The translations under genes and the position numbers were made by a program. This document shows positions 23,288-36,100 of a stretch of DNA of 64,000 nt, piece after piece. Positions within the stretch are counted from its first letter, which is position 1. Every line of letters begins with the position of its first letter. Origin of the DNA: Martensiomyces pterosporus (Eukaryota; Kickxellomycota; Kickxellomycetes; Kickxellales; Kickxellaceae); the NCBI GenBank assembly GCA_025201845.1, contig MU603987.1:1-64000 (forward strand). Direction: 5' to 3'. The notes beneath the pieces are model-generated. The model searched no databases. It was not told the DNA's origin and saw nothing but the letters and a program-made list of their open reading frames with translations.

Positions 23288-25075
23288 TTATTGCTGTAGC
23301 GATGAGATGAAGTTGTCCAAGTTGTACTCGTCCTCGTACTGGCTCGTGTCCCAGAGCTCGTCCAGTCCCTCGAGCGCCTTTGAGATCGACTTTGACCCGC
23401 CTGCTGCATCGTCGCTGCCAACGGCGTTGGCGGCAGCAGGCTTGGCAGATTCGCGGCCACTCGTCTCGGCCGGCGTGATGTTGAACAGATCCAGGAGCTG
23501 GTCCGTGTTCATCGACGCGAGGCCCGAGTTCTGCTGGTTGACGATTGTGTTGGCCATGTGTAGCTTGAATGCCTGCAGGCCCATGATCTTCTCTTCAAGC
23601 GTGCTGCGTGTGATGAGTCGGTAGACATTGACAACGCGGGTCTGGCCAAGCCGGTGCGCGCGGTCCATTGCCTGCAAGTCCATCGCCGGGTTGTAGTCGT
23701 GCTCGACAAAAATCACAGTGTCGGCCCCCGTCAGATTCAGGCCAAGGCCGCCTACGTGTGTTGTGAGCAGCAGGGCATCGATGCTTGGGTCGGAGTTGAA
23801 CTGAGTGACAATCTCCTGCCTCCTGCGCGCCTCCACAGTTCCGTCCACACGCATGTATGTCACCGAGGGCATGTTGCGCTGGAACAGGTCCTGCTCGATG
23901 CGCTCAATCATTTCCTTGTGCTGGCAGAAAATCAGCACGCGGTGAGACGCGCTGATTGCGCCAGCGTCGGAGTCCAGAGCCTCGCTGTGCAACTTGCCGC
24001 TGTCGGCTGCGGATGCCAGGCCCTGGGGCTGCGCGCCGATGCCACACTGGTTGAGCAGGTCTTTAAGAGCCTGCATCTTTGGCGCAATGTCCAGCGAGTG
24101 GAGGTCGGCGTTGCGCGCACGAAGATCGGCGACGACCTGCTGGTACAGTGGGTGCTTGGGGGTCAGCACAAGGGCCGGGTGGTTGCACAGCTTGCGCAGG
24201 TACTGCAGGGCCTGGAAAACATGCGTTGCTGGCTTGCCTCCCTCGGACCGAGAGCTGCCTGCGCTGCTGCTGGTCTGCTCGCTCTTGACTTCGCCCTTGC
24301 CGCCACTCCGCTCCCCTGCTAGTCCCAGCGACTTCTTCAGGCTGCCTGTAACAGCAGACTTTGCAAACTCCTGGTACAAGTACCTCTGCAGCGGCGAGAG
24401 CTCGCAGTAGTAGTCCTGGATGATCTTTGGCGGCAGATCTTGCAAAACGTCCTCCTTCATGCGGCGGAGCAAGAAAGGCAGCACCTGCTTGTGCAGCGCC
24501 TTGAGCGCCAGCTCGCCACTGACCTGCGCCTGGGACATCTGCTTGGCATCGCGGGACGCAAGGATGGGCTTGCCATAGATCTCGTTGAACTGGCGCTCTG
24601 TGCCCAAGAACCCTGGCATCAAAAAATCGAACAGCGACCACAGCTCAATCACATTGTTCTGCACTGGTGTCCCGGAAAGGATCAGTCGGCGACGTGCCTT
24701 CACGCGCTTCACCGCCTGGGTGAGCTTTGTCTTGGCGTTCTTGATGCAGTGGCCCTCGTCAAGCACGCAGTAGTTCCAGTTCTGCCCAGCCAGCAGCTCA
24801 ATGTCGTTGCGCACAACGTCATACGACATGATGACAATGTCTGCCTCGTTGGCTGCAATGCGCGGAATCAGCGGCCGGCGCTCTGCCGGCGGCCCTGCGT
24901 AGCATAGCGGGCGCAGGTCCTCGGTGTAGTGCAGTATCTCCTGCTCCCAGTGGCTGATCAGCGTTGGCGGGCACACAACCAAGCTCGGCAGAGGCATGCA
25001 GTCGGCCGCCCGCCCCTGCGACTCGCCATACTTTTGCTTGCGCAGAAAGTGGTCCGATGCCATGATGCAGATGGT

Positions 25076-25106
<31 letters not shown>

Positions 25107-28100
25107 CAAAGCACGCCGTGGAGCTCGTACTTGTTGAGGAACGCTAGCCAGTCGACGCCTTCCTGCTGGTACTTGCGCAGCGTGGCGTTGATCTTGACGG
25201 GTATTTTGAACGGCTCCAGCTTTGACGAGTCCATCAGCTGTGCAAGGAACTTGCGCTCGTGCTCGCGCTTGGCCACAAGCTCTGCGGAAATTCCCTCGGG
25301 ATCCGGTATATCTGCCTCCAGGGGCACGAGTTTGAGCAGCTGTGCAAAGCAGTTGGTGCACACCAAGCGTGTCTGCTCGTCAACGTCGCTCATGCGACCC
25401 AGCACTGGAACCATTAGGAATGTCACATAAGGAAGCACCGCCTCGTCAAGAAGCTGGATGATGTAGTAGATGGCCTCGGCCACCCCCTGTCGCCGGTGCG
25501 TAAGCGTGGTATCGCCCAGCGAAGGGAGAACGCTCTGCACAAGCGCCTGCATGGCCTGGACCTTGATCACCCGACACAGCTCGGCAATAGTGCGCGCTGC
25601 CATGTGCCGGACAGCAGAGTACTTGCTCATCAGCGCGCTCATCGCCCATGGGAGCGCATCGGTCAGGCACCCGTGCAGGGATGCGTCCAGGCTCGGCGCG
25701 AGCGTGAGGAGCACACGCAGGGCATCGATGACTGACTGTCCGCTAGACGGCTGCTGCCCGCCAGAGAACGCGGCATCTGCGGCTTCCAGCGCCTCGGCGC
25801 CGCGGATAGTGAGCTCTGAGCTGGTACTCGAGGCACTGCCTGTTGCCGGTGGGCCGTACACGGCTGTCAGCGGCTGTGAGACGCAGTCCCAGAGCTTGGG
25901 AACCAGCCTGATCAGATCAGGGCCAAACAGGGTAGCCATAGCATCCAATGCGCCCTCGGCACCCCGGACGATAAGCCGGGCAGCCTGGTCTTTCTCCTGC
26001 TCGTCAGTGAGGGTAGAGGCCTGCACCAGTGGGATGGCGTGATCTCCAGGCTCGTTGCCTGCGGCTTTTGCCGCTTTGCCACGCCGTTTACGCTGGCTCG
26101 CCTGTGCGCTCGCCGTCGCTGCCGCTGCCATTGCAGCATCGCCGCCGCCTTGGCTGCTGCCCAGCCTTTTGTCGCCGTTTGCCGAAGATGCTGCCGACGC
26201 TTGGTGGTTTTGCTGCTTCTGCTGCTGCTGGCGCTGCAGCTCAGCCATCGCCTGCTCGCGCTGCACCATCTCTAGCATCAGTATGGACTCCAGCTGCTGC
26301 GACCGCTGCTCAAACACTGGGGTGGTCCAGGGATCGGAGCACACAAATGTGGCCAAGTTTTTGATCATCTTGTCCGCCGGACCAGCACGCGGGGTTGCAG
26401 AGCAATAGCAGAGTGCAGCCATACGCGCAGCAGCTGTAGCAGCCCTCCTTTGCAGCAGCTCCGAGCCCTCCAGCTTGATCGCCGCCATCACCGAACGAAG
26501 GATAGTGTTGAGTTTTGCAGGCAGCCGGCCAACAGCAATCACAGCGCCAGCAAGTGCTGCGTTCGTCGACACGTCAAACTCCTGCTGCTGCTGCTGGTAG
26601 TACTCGATTGAGGCCAAGAGCCGCTGCTGCCGCTCTTGCAGGGTGGATTTTACGCGAGCCGTGAGCGTGCGCGGGCTGATTTGCGCGACAAGCTGGCTGA
26701 ACATCGTAGAGCAAACCTGGCTGGCAAGCTCGATCGTGAAGGAGCCCATTTGCGAAACGCTCACTTCAGGCAGTGCAGGCACTACACTCGCATCCAGCTT
26801 CCCCTCGCTGCATATAGAGCCAAGCAGGACCTGGCAGTCGCCCCGGACATGCGCTAGCGACCGCTCGAGATCAGCATATGCCAGGGGCGAGGGACTGGCC
26901 TGCGCAAAGTCGCCCATAAGAACAGCCGAGATGGCCGCCAGCAGCTGGTCAACGAACTCTGGCGTAGAAAACACGACATCCTGTGCCATGGGTCCAGAAG
27001 CCATCCCGCCGATGCCCACTCCCGAGTTGCCAGCATCCCTGAGCACGCCTGTGCGCTCAGCCATGACAAATTCTTCGACAATGACGCTGGCCAGCTGACA
27101 CTGCAGCGACCAGCGGGAATAGAGAGCCGATGCAAGAGTGTCTGAGAATGTGGCTGCACGTGTGGATGCAGGCCAGGCAGCGACCAGCAAGCCGAGAGCT
27201 GCGGCACCTTGGACGCGGCACCTCATGACTGTCTCGCGAGAGATGAGGCCCAGGTCCTGCTGGATCATCGGGGAATCGACGTTGTATCTCGAAGACAGCG
27301 CGCCGCCATTCGCTCCGTTTGCAGACCCTGCTTTGGCTGTACTATTGGCTGAGCGTGGGTCATATATAAGCGCCCTTGGTAGCGGGATACCAATGGGCGT
27401 AGACACGAGGCGAAACATCGCGTGTATGGTATTCTGAGGCAACAGGGCGTTCACAAGGTCGACAGCGGCGTCATCGCAAGTACTATCAATGCCATTCCCA
27501 TTGCCATTCGTCGCGCTGCGCACCTGCTCACGGCACTGCTTGAGCAGAGCGTGCCAGAGCTTGATTGACAGGTCCAGTATGTCGGCATTAGTCTCCAAAA
27601 TGATGTTTTGGAACACAAGCCGCAAGCATGCGGTGTCCACCCATGGCGGGATGGCTATAGGGCCGCCTGTGCTACCAAATGACGCTGCAGGATGTGCTAC
27701 GCCGATGCCATAGGCATGCTGTTCTTCCTGCAGCCCGTCAGCCTGCATAGACGCAAATGTCAAAAGCGTTTGCAGGGTAGCCTTCCGCACGCTGACAATT
27801 GTGTGGCGGAAGAATGGGTACAGGCGCGGAATGAGCACGGTGAATGCATAGTTTTCTGGATCCACCCTTCCGGCCTCGATGACAGCAGCACGCACCTGCG
27901 GGTGAGAGAAGAGGCGGGCCAGCAGCTCCATCACGCTGGCCACCGAAGCAGTCAAGTCATCGCCCAAGTCCGTCAGCGCAGCCCACACACCATTGATGAC
28001 ATCGAGGATCCGTGTAGGCTGGCAGGTAACCAGCGTGTCAACCAGCGGCAAAAGCGTCTCTGCCGACACTGACCGCACATCGTCGTCGTGGTCCCGAAGC

Positions 28101-29539
28101 CCGGCGAGCGCAGCATCCAGCGTACCGGTGACCAGCAACGAGGCCATATCGCGGCGCACGGCAACAATGTACCTGAGACCGGATAAGCCGGAATGCCTAG
28201 CTTCCCAGATTGGCGCCAGTGTCGCTGGCTGCGCTGCGCTGTCGAGTGCACCCTCTTGCTGCGTGGGCTTGCCGGCACCTCGATCGACCAGCTGGAGCAG
28301 TGCTCGCTGGGTAGCCACAAGCAGCGGCTGCGTGAGGAACTGGCTGACAACGCCGAGCGTCTGCGCGCAAGTCTCGCGCACAGGCGCAACGACATGGTCT
28401 GAAACGAAATCGCCGAACCTGTCAAGCGTAAACACGCACATGAGCCTGACGCATACATCTTCCAAAAACCGCTGGTTTCTAGCATAGTTCTCACCCTCGC
28501 TCAGCCCAGCCACACGTCCTGCGCCGAACCCGTGGTACTTGAAGATCTCGCGCAGTGCCATGCCAGCGCCATGTCTGACCTCCCACACAGGGTCGAAAAG
28601 GTCAATGCAGAGAATCTCGACAAGGCTCTCAAACGGCCAGCTTCCCTCGCTGATTGCAAACAATGCCTCGCGGCTGTCGGCCTTTTTGGCCTCTACGACG
28701 ATCGCCTCGCTGCCTGGCTGCTCTGTCACGTCGACTCCCGTGTTGCTCACTATTGGCCCACTCGCATCTGCTGGCGTGTGCAGCCCCGAGGACGGCTTCT
28801 TGGGCCCAAGATCAACCTTGGACTTCTTTTTGCTGTCAAGCCGAGCCTTGCGCTTTATCCTGTTCCGCTCGCGCGCGCTCAGCTTGTTCATATCGATCTC
28901 GGGCGATGGCTGTGCCTCTTGCTTGGCCTCTGGGGCAGCCGCGCTTGGCGCCTCGGGCTCTGTCTTGCGCTTCCGGCCGCGCATAGATGACGCCTTGGAG
29001 TTGCTGGGCGTCGCAGCGCTGTCGTTGCTGCTGCCAGCACCAAGATCTGCATCGTCAAGCAAGTCTACATCCATAAACTGCGCGCTCAATCCAAGCCGCT
29101 TCTTCATCTGCGCCCTTTGCATGGCAACGCGTGTTTGGGCATCCAGCCCCTCCAGACCGTCCTCCTCGTACTCCTTTCCTGCCGACGCAAGCAGCAGCCG
29201 GCCATGGCGGATGACAGAGTCAACGCTAAACTGCAAAAACGCCAGCAGGTCGTCTTCAGTCGGCGGCTTCACGTCCTCGGGCACCTTGCCACTGCTCTCA
29301 GGCGAGTTTGGGTCCCACTCGCTTACTTCCTTCGCTATCGCCTCAAATGCCTGTGTCGCAGCAACGCGCGTGTCCCAGCTCCTGCTCCCGATGTGCTCGT
29401 ACACGCGAGCCAGCAAGCGAAAAAGCTCCTCTGGATGCTGCTTCTGGATGCCCCCAATCTGCCGCGCTGCTGTTGATCGCACCAGCGGCGTAGCGCCGGT
29501 GTCCAGGAGCGCTATCAGTCTGTCTAGGCGCGTCGCCAT
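23288..29539 (-). CDS. MOT1: TATA-binding-protein-associated Snf2 ATPase MOT1/BTAF1
   Basis: A single exon of 2,083 residues (yeast Mot1 1,867; human BTAF1 1,849). The enzyme uses ATP to strip TBP from DNA and so redistributes it between promoters. The N-terminus (TRLDRLIALLDTGATPLVRS, then repeated helical HEAT-type units such as WEVRHGAGMALREI) is the TBP-gripping HEAT domain. The C-terminal third is a Swi2/Snf2 motor: Walker A DDMGLGKT at 1479-1486, Walker B DEGH at 1594-1597, SGTPVQNNVIELWSLFDFL (motif III), and the helicase C lobe with LLTTHVGGLGLNLTGAD and RAHRLGQT. The tail includes SMNTDQLLDLF, characteristic of this subfamily. Between lie charged and Ala/Gln-rich linkers (about 1080-1130), which account for the extra length. 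ATG 29539 starts the conserved N-terminus. RhoGAP lies upstream on the same strand. Confidence 0.97.
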
Positions 29540-30145
29540 TGATACCTGGCACGCCTCCTACCTATGCTTGTGTATATGTCTACAGCCACGTGGGAGCCAG
29601 CGGCGGCCCTTGCGGGTGCATATGGATTAGCTGCTGAATTCGCTGGCAGTTGCGCATTGCATGTGAGCTGCAGCCTGGATTCCTTACCCTCAATTGCGCG
29701 GCGCTGAGCTGGCGTGTGTAGATGTAGATGGATCACAAAATCAGCGGATGTAATCTGGGGCTTGAAAGGGAGAGGCAGCAAAGTGGGGGGAGAAAATCGT
29801 GCTGGCCAGAAACCGCAAGGCGCCTTGGCGGCCCAAAGTCGTTTTTATAGCAGCCTCCCCCCAAAAAAGTTTGCGTGGAGAGCGAATATCCACTCGCCTG
29901 GCCAATGGCCGCACGTGCATGTGCCCTGAACCAGATGCGGCGCAGTGATTGGCCAGAAGGGGCTGTGTCAAAACAACATGTAGTGCTCGTGCTGAACGCG
30001 TAGCAGCTTTTTACACGGCGTCGCCAGCACACCACACACCACACACCAGATGCAGCCTACGTGTATGTGCATGCTTTTACAGGGGAAACAGGCATGGTAT
30101 GCAGTTGCTATATTAGTGGTAGCTATGCACAGAACAGAAGTGGCT
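29540..30145 (-). promoter_or_regulatory. MOT1 promoter with TATA and CCAAT boxes; RhoGAP 3' flank
   Basis: On the minus strand TATAAAAA lies at 29842-29849, about 300 bases before the MOT1 ATG. A CCAAT box (plus-strand ATTGG near 29948-29952) lies about 100 bases further upstream, and another CCAAT on the plus strand is near 29900. The distal part holds the RhoGAP 3' UTR. No coding gene was recognised. Confidence 0.5.
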
Positions 30146-33100
30146 CTAGTATGCGCTGGATGTAGCCGCCATGTCCTCCGCTCCCGGGGCCATGCCGTCC
30201 GAAGACCCGCCAGTGCCCGCGGGTCCTCCTCCCCCGCTCTTGCTCGACTTGGACAGCCGGCGTCTGAGCGAGGTGATTGTGTTTCTCAGCGAGCGAGAGC
30301 GCCTTGGGGCGTTCCTGCTCCCAGCCTCCAGAGGATCCTCGTCCCTGCTGTCGGTAGCAGTAGATAGGCGGTTCATCTGGCGGGTCCTTGCTTGCTGGTA
30401 TTGCTGCTGCTGCAAAGACATTCTGCCGTCAAAGTCAAACCCCATCATCAAGGGCGACCCGTTGCTTATGCGTGGCAGGATATAGGCGTCGTCGTCCTCG
30501 CTCGCATCGTCCACGCCATATCTTCTGTGAGAAAGGCGCTCGCTGATTCTAGTGTCGCTGCCAGCCAGCCGATGCATCGCATACATGCGCTTAACATTAC
30601 TGTCGCTGGCGCCAAAAACGTTGTCCCCGCTGCCGGAAACAGTTGTGTAGCTGCCGCGCGAATTGGGCAGCATAAATGGCGACGAGTACACTCCGCTGCT
30701 AGCATCTCTGCCAACTGCTGTCGACCTGGACGGAACACTGCTTGGAGGTGTTTGGCTGAGCGAGGAGTAGTCGTGGTTCGGGTACTGAGGGTGGAAGGGC
30801 GCACGCGGAAGCTGCTGCTGCTGCTGCCGCTGCTCCAAGCGCCTACTGCCATCGTGGCTCCTACTGCTACCGTCAACAGACCCAAACTTCCCGGCGCCTA
30901 TGCTGCCACCAGCACTACCGATTTGCTGCTGTTGCTGCTGCTGCTGGTTTTGTCTCTGGCCAGTCGAGTGCAAAGTAGTGGACGCTGAAGGCACTGCATG
31001 CAGGTCAGATCTGTGAGTCGAAGGCTGGTAAACAGCTGGCGCTTCGCCCGCATTTGACGATGCCTCTGGCTGAGACATGCTGGTGCGAGCGTCCGAGTAT
31101 TCTGGCGCGACATATTTCAGCTGATATTGCTCGCGAGCTTGTCGGTCAGGGTTGACAAGCTGTGCATGGCCACTGCTAGGAACCCGGCTATTGCTCATCC
31201 TCGTAGATGCCACAGAATCACGGCTTGATTTTCTCAAGGTATCCGCCTTCGACATGGGTGAGTCGGGATATACAATTGACAAGTGCCCAGCAGGCACAGC
31301 AACGTGGATCCGGCTGGCTGAATCAACGGCGTTACCAGCAATCTGCTCGCGGAAGGAGCCGTCAAGGTCTCGAGGCACAGACACCCCAGCGCTCCTCGAT
31401 CCGCTATTGTGATTGCCGCTATAGCTGCCATGGCCGCTAGCGCTATCGGACCTTTGCGATGACGCAGACGCAAGGACCGAGGAGCTAGGTGTCGACTGCG
31501 TCTTCAGCACGCTGCGGTCAGTAAGCACTGTTGGGATGCGCATGACAGCAGCTGGTGCCTGAGCAGAGCCCTTTTGGCCTTTAGACCCCGAGCTCTTATC
31601 GCTGCCACCGCTGCTGTTGTTGCTGCTGCTGCTGTGGCCGTGCCCGATCCTAAAAATGTTCTTTAGGCGGCTCTTGCTGGTCTTTTCTTTGGTGCCTTCG
31701 CTCGGTGGCTGGTCCTTCTGCGGCTTTCCGCGCTTCTGCGACTCTGAATTTGCAGCTTGCAGCCCCAACACCCCCGCATTCAGCTTCGATTTCTGGCTGA
31801 CGGGCGCATGCAGTGGCATTGGATCAGCCTGGACTATCGGGTGCAGCTTCTGTTGCTGCGCTTCGGTAAAGCCTGCCGACGAAGCCATGCCCTGCCGATG
31901 TGCTACGCGTGGGCTGCCTGCGACTGCCAAGGACACTGCATGCTGGCCGTGCACACCAGTGAGTCTATCGTGCTCGTCGTCAGTGAGGTCAGACAGCCAT
32001 GACGCCCTTGCTGCGCCTCCACTGCCGCTGCCCCCAGCAGCCATATCTGGAGACATCATCGCCCGAGGACCACGCGGTGGCTGCCCAGGAGAGCCGTACT
32101 TTGCCGACAGGCTATCTTGGTATTGGTACTGAGCTGCAGCGCCGCCAGCATTCGTGCTGCCAGGGCCAGGCGACCTTTTTGCATTTGGCGGCGAGAGCGC
32201 ATCCACACCGAGCTTCACTGGCGGCGACTTGCTCGTAGACCTTGGGTAGAGCTGGAACACGCCATTGGCGGCAGTCAGCGCTGACCTGCCGTACGATGAG
32301 CTGATGCTGGACACTCCGCTTCCATGATTCGCGGGCCCTTGGAATCGGTGCTCAGGTGCAGAGTGCACCGAGTCGCCTGGTGCAGCTGACGGTGCAGGGG
32401 GCAAAGGGTGCTGCTTTCTTTGCTGGAGGCTGTACGCTGTAGTATCACCACCAGCGGGCGGGCCAGGAGGCATCTCCGGGCGGTTGGCTGATGGGCGTAC
32501 CGCAACTTGTCCTGCGCGCCTTTCGCCCACCCCTCTTCGAGCATACACAGCATGGGCTGTACTGCCAGCAAGACCCCTGGCCAGCTCATCTGCCGAGCTA
32601 TTTGCCAGCATGCCGCTATTTGGTCGGCATCCGTCTCCCTGAGCCTTAAACACAGTGCGCATGTCGTCACGGGACTTTGGCGAAGAGAGAACAAACGACC
32701 GCGAGCGGCGAGGGCGCGGAGAGTCTGCTCCCAAGTCTCTTCTTTGTGGACTGCCTTGGCTAGCCAGGCCCTCGGTCTTCCGAGACACACCTTGCTGCGC
32801 TGTATGCTGATATTGGATGTGGCTAAGAACCAGACTGGACCTCTTACTCTGTGGGCTTGAGGGCCGCGCGAGGAATGGCGAGGCAGCTTGGTGAGGGCCC
32901 AAATAGCTTGGTGTGTCGGCGCCTGCATTCTGAGGCTGAGATGCCAGCTGACTCTCGCTCCCTTGGTTGGCCACTCGGCCATTACCACCGCCTGCAGCGT
33001 CGACGGCGCCAGTCGATGGTTGTTCCGCAAGTGTGCTGCTGCCGTTTCCTGGCGATGATGGGTCATAGAGGCGTGCGGTGACAGATCCTAGGGGCAGTGT

Positions 33101-36100
33101 TTGTTGAACACGAGCGAACCCCGCTGTCCCCATCACTGGAGTCGACCTGGGTGTATTTGCGGTTCCAAGCGACTCTGCTCTGGGCGGGCGACCAGACATA
33201 GCGTCTGCCCGGCTCATCGATAAATACTGTTGTTGTTGCTGCTGCTGCTGCTGCGATACGGGCAACGCAGCTGCTGGCAGGTTGCGCGACTGCTCAAATG
33301 CCGGCTCTTCAGCGTTCGACAGATGGATTGCACTGCCTGTAGTCGTGCCCATCCCGCCAGCAGCAAGCTCACTTTCTCTGACATACGACGACGACCAGTG
33401 GCTCTGCTGGGCTGATGGGTTGTTGAGGCTGGCGGCCACAGTGGTGCCATCGTCGCTAGGCACGAACTTGCTACGCTCGCCATCAGCGCTGTTTGCGTCA
33501 TCAGGATCGAACACAATAAGCCCGGCACCACCCTCGCTATAGCTGCTGCTGCTGCCTTCGTCACGCCCGACTACCACGTACTCGTCTCCGCAGTGAGCGC
33601 GGTCAGGAACCACGCCCCTGCTCACACTACCGCCCCCGCTCTGTGAGTGCGAGGCAGTGCTGGCTGCTTGTGGCCGGATCTCTGACGCATGCACGATGAG
33701 GAACTCTACGACGGCCTTTAGTCTGCTGTACTCGTGAGGGTCAGCCACATGTCCAGGGTGAACCAGCAGGCATGGCTGCAGCACAGCAGCGAGGTTCGAC
33801 GAGTTCATCAGCGTATGCGCTGCATTCTCGGGCTTTGCAAAGAGGGACAGGAGCTCCAAGACGTACAGCAGCGTGTGTCTGGACTCTTGTGAGAGCTGGC
33901 TGATAAGCAGGCCGTACGCAAGCGCCTTTTCTCTAGCAGAGACCGAATCCTCCAGCTTATCCCGGAATGCATCGTAGTACTCGATGGATATCACGGGCTC
34001 GGGGAGCGATATCAGGTATCTGCGCAACAGCGTGGCAGCATCATGCAGTGTGTAGCCAGTCCACTCGATGTGCCGTCCGTATGTCGGTGGCTCGTTGAAC
34101 TGATCCTGAAGCTTTTGCACGCGCTTCATGGACCCATTTACGCGGAAAATGCCCTGTGTCTGCTGGCCATGCTCACGCAGATGCCGCCCGCAGACGGCGA
34201 CAACTGTGGGAACAACGCATGGCTCGTCGCTCCCAGCAAACACACCCACGCGCATGCCCGCCACCTGCGTCGCACGCGCAAGCGGAATACCAAACAGCGT
34301 TGCTTCAGAGACGGTATCTACACAGCAGAACGAAAAATCAAGATGCAAGGGGGAAGCCCCAGGTCATTAAAAACAGAACGAGTAAAAAGACCAAGCGGAT
34401 TTCGCATGGCACAGACAAGGCTGGGCTACTGAGTGGGAGCGGTAGACATTTTTAGGTCCAAAGAATGGCAGCGCCAAATAGAGCCTTCGGCGTGTGAGCA
34501 AGGTTGTCAAACGGCACCAGATACGCGAGATGCATGGCTGGTATTAAAAGAAGCGCATTGTACGCAGGCGTCACGCCTCTGCACCAAGCGCCATGGGTAC
34601 CAGCACACCCTTTGCTGCGTATGGAGGCGGATGTGCAACGGGGCACATAGAGAAGCAGAAGATCAAGGCGCCGGGTGCTGTGTATATGTGGAGGCTGGAA
34701 AGCCTACTAGCAGGCGGCCCTGCATCAGCTAAGGCGAGCGTGTGTAGCTAATGCCGTGCGACTTGGGCGAACAAGCAGAAAAAGAAGTTTACTGCGTAAT
34801 TGAAGCGATAAAAATAGCCGCAAATAATGGATGCATGGGATGTCTGGCTAAGCGGTCATGCGGTGCACTTCTAAAAAAAGGACTCTTCGGCAAGGGCAGG
34901 GAGGGGGTGCTGGGTGGCAAGCATGACAAGTCCAAAGCTCGGCTTTGCTAGGAGGCTGGAAAACGTTGAAGGAGTGACAAAAAGCTCCTTTGGCGCCAAG
35001 GGAGGTAGGAGCGGCACCTCGCGAGCATCCTGTAGAGCTCCAAGCGAAATGCAAGTAGACTGGGCGCTACTAGTAAACAAGAGTGGTGGCCTCTGTGTGG
35101 TGGTACTTACTGCTTGTTGAATATGCCTTGTTCAAGAACGGTGAGGACGATACGGGGCCCTGCTGCTGCTGCTGAGAGCTGAATCCGTGAGCTGAAAGCG
35201 CCGAGCGCCTGTCGGTGATATTGTCGCTGTGAGGTCTGGATCGTGGTTTGAGATACTTCATCTTTTCCTTAAGGCGACCAAACATGCTCTCGCGGTTGTT
35301 GGTACTGCTGCTGTTAACCGTCGAGCTTCGGTTACTGTTCTGCTGCTGAAGGTAGATGTGCTGCTGGGATTGCGACCGCTGGCTGTTTCTAAAGGAAAAA
35401 GAGGACGAGGCTGCCGAAAACGAGGGCGCGTTGGGTGATGAAGGGTGAGGCGGAAACTCGTCGGCGTACTGTGGCATATGCTGATTGTTCGGATTGCTGC
35501 TGCCGATGATGCCGCCTTCAGGCACCACAGACAGCTGACTGTGCGAAGCGCTGGTTCCGGCCTGGCCGCCCCCTGAGTAGTCAGCCGCACCCGCTCCTGT
35601 GTTTGCGCCTGTGCCTGCGGATTCCTGTGTTCTCGGGGATGGTGCAGATGGCAGTTCCGTGTTCTGGCTGTGGAAGTGGCTGTTGTGCGCATTGCTACTA
35701 GCTGCTGCTGCTGTTTCAACTCGTAGCGTCGGCGGCATCCTCCTGTTGGCGCCGTTGCTATAGCCGTAGCTGTGATTTCCGCCACCACCAACACCAACAC
35801 CAGTACTACTACCAATGTTACTGCCGCCATCGCGCTGCTTCGGCGATGCAGAGAAAAACACGCCAAGGGCAGCAGCCGCTGGGGCTCCAGGTGCTGCTGA
35901 AGTATCTACAGAGCCAATGCGGCCGGGATATGTCCGTATGCCAGGTGCAATGTTGACAGGAGAGCCAGCTCCAGACGCGGGCTCTGAATAAAACCCAGTA
36001 ATAGGCTTTGCATCCAGCCTTAAACTACATGGCTGCTGTTGCTGCTGCTGCTGGTATTGGTATTGGAGGCGATCAAGGTCGTTGCTGCTTGCATGCCCAA

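Noticed and set aside
28539..29630. 363-codon plus-strand ORF opposite the MOT1 N-terminus
   Set aside because: Antisense shadow of MOT1, low-complexity Ser/Arg composition, no family resemblance.
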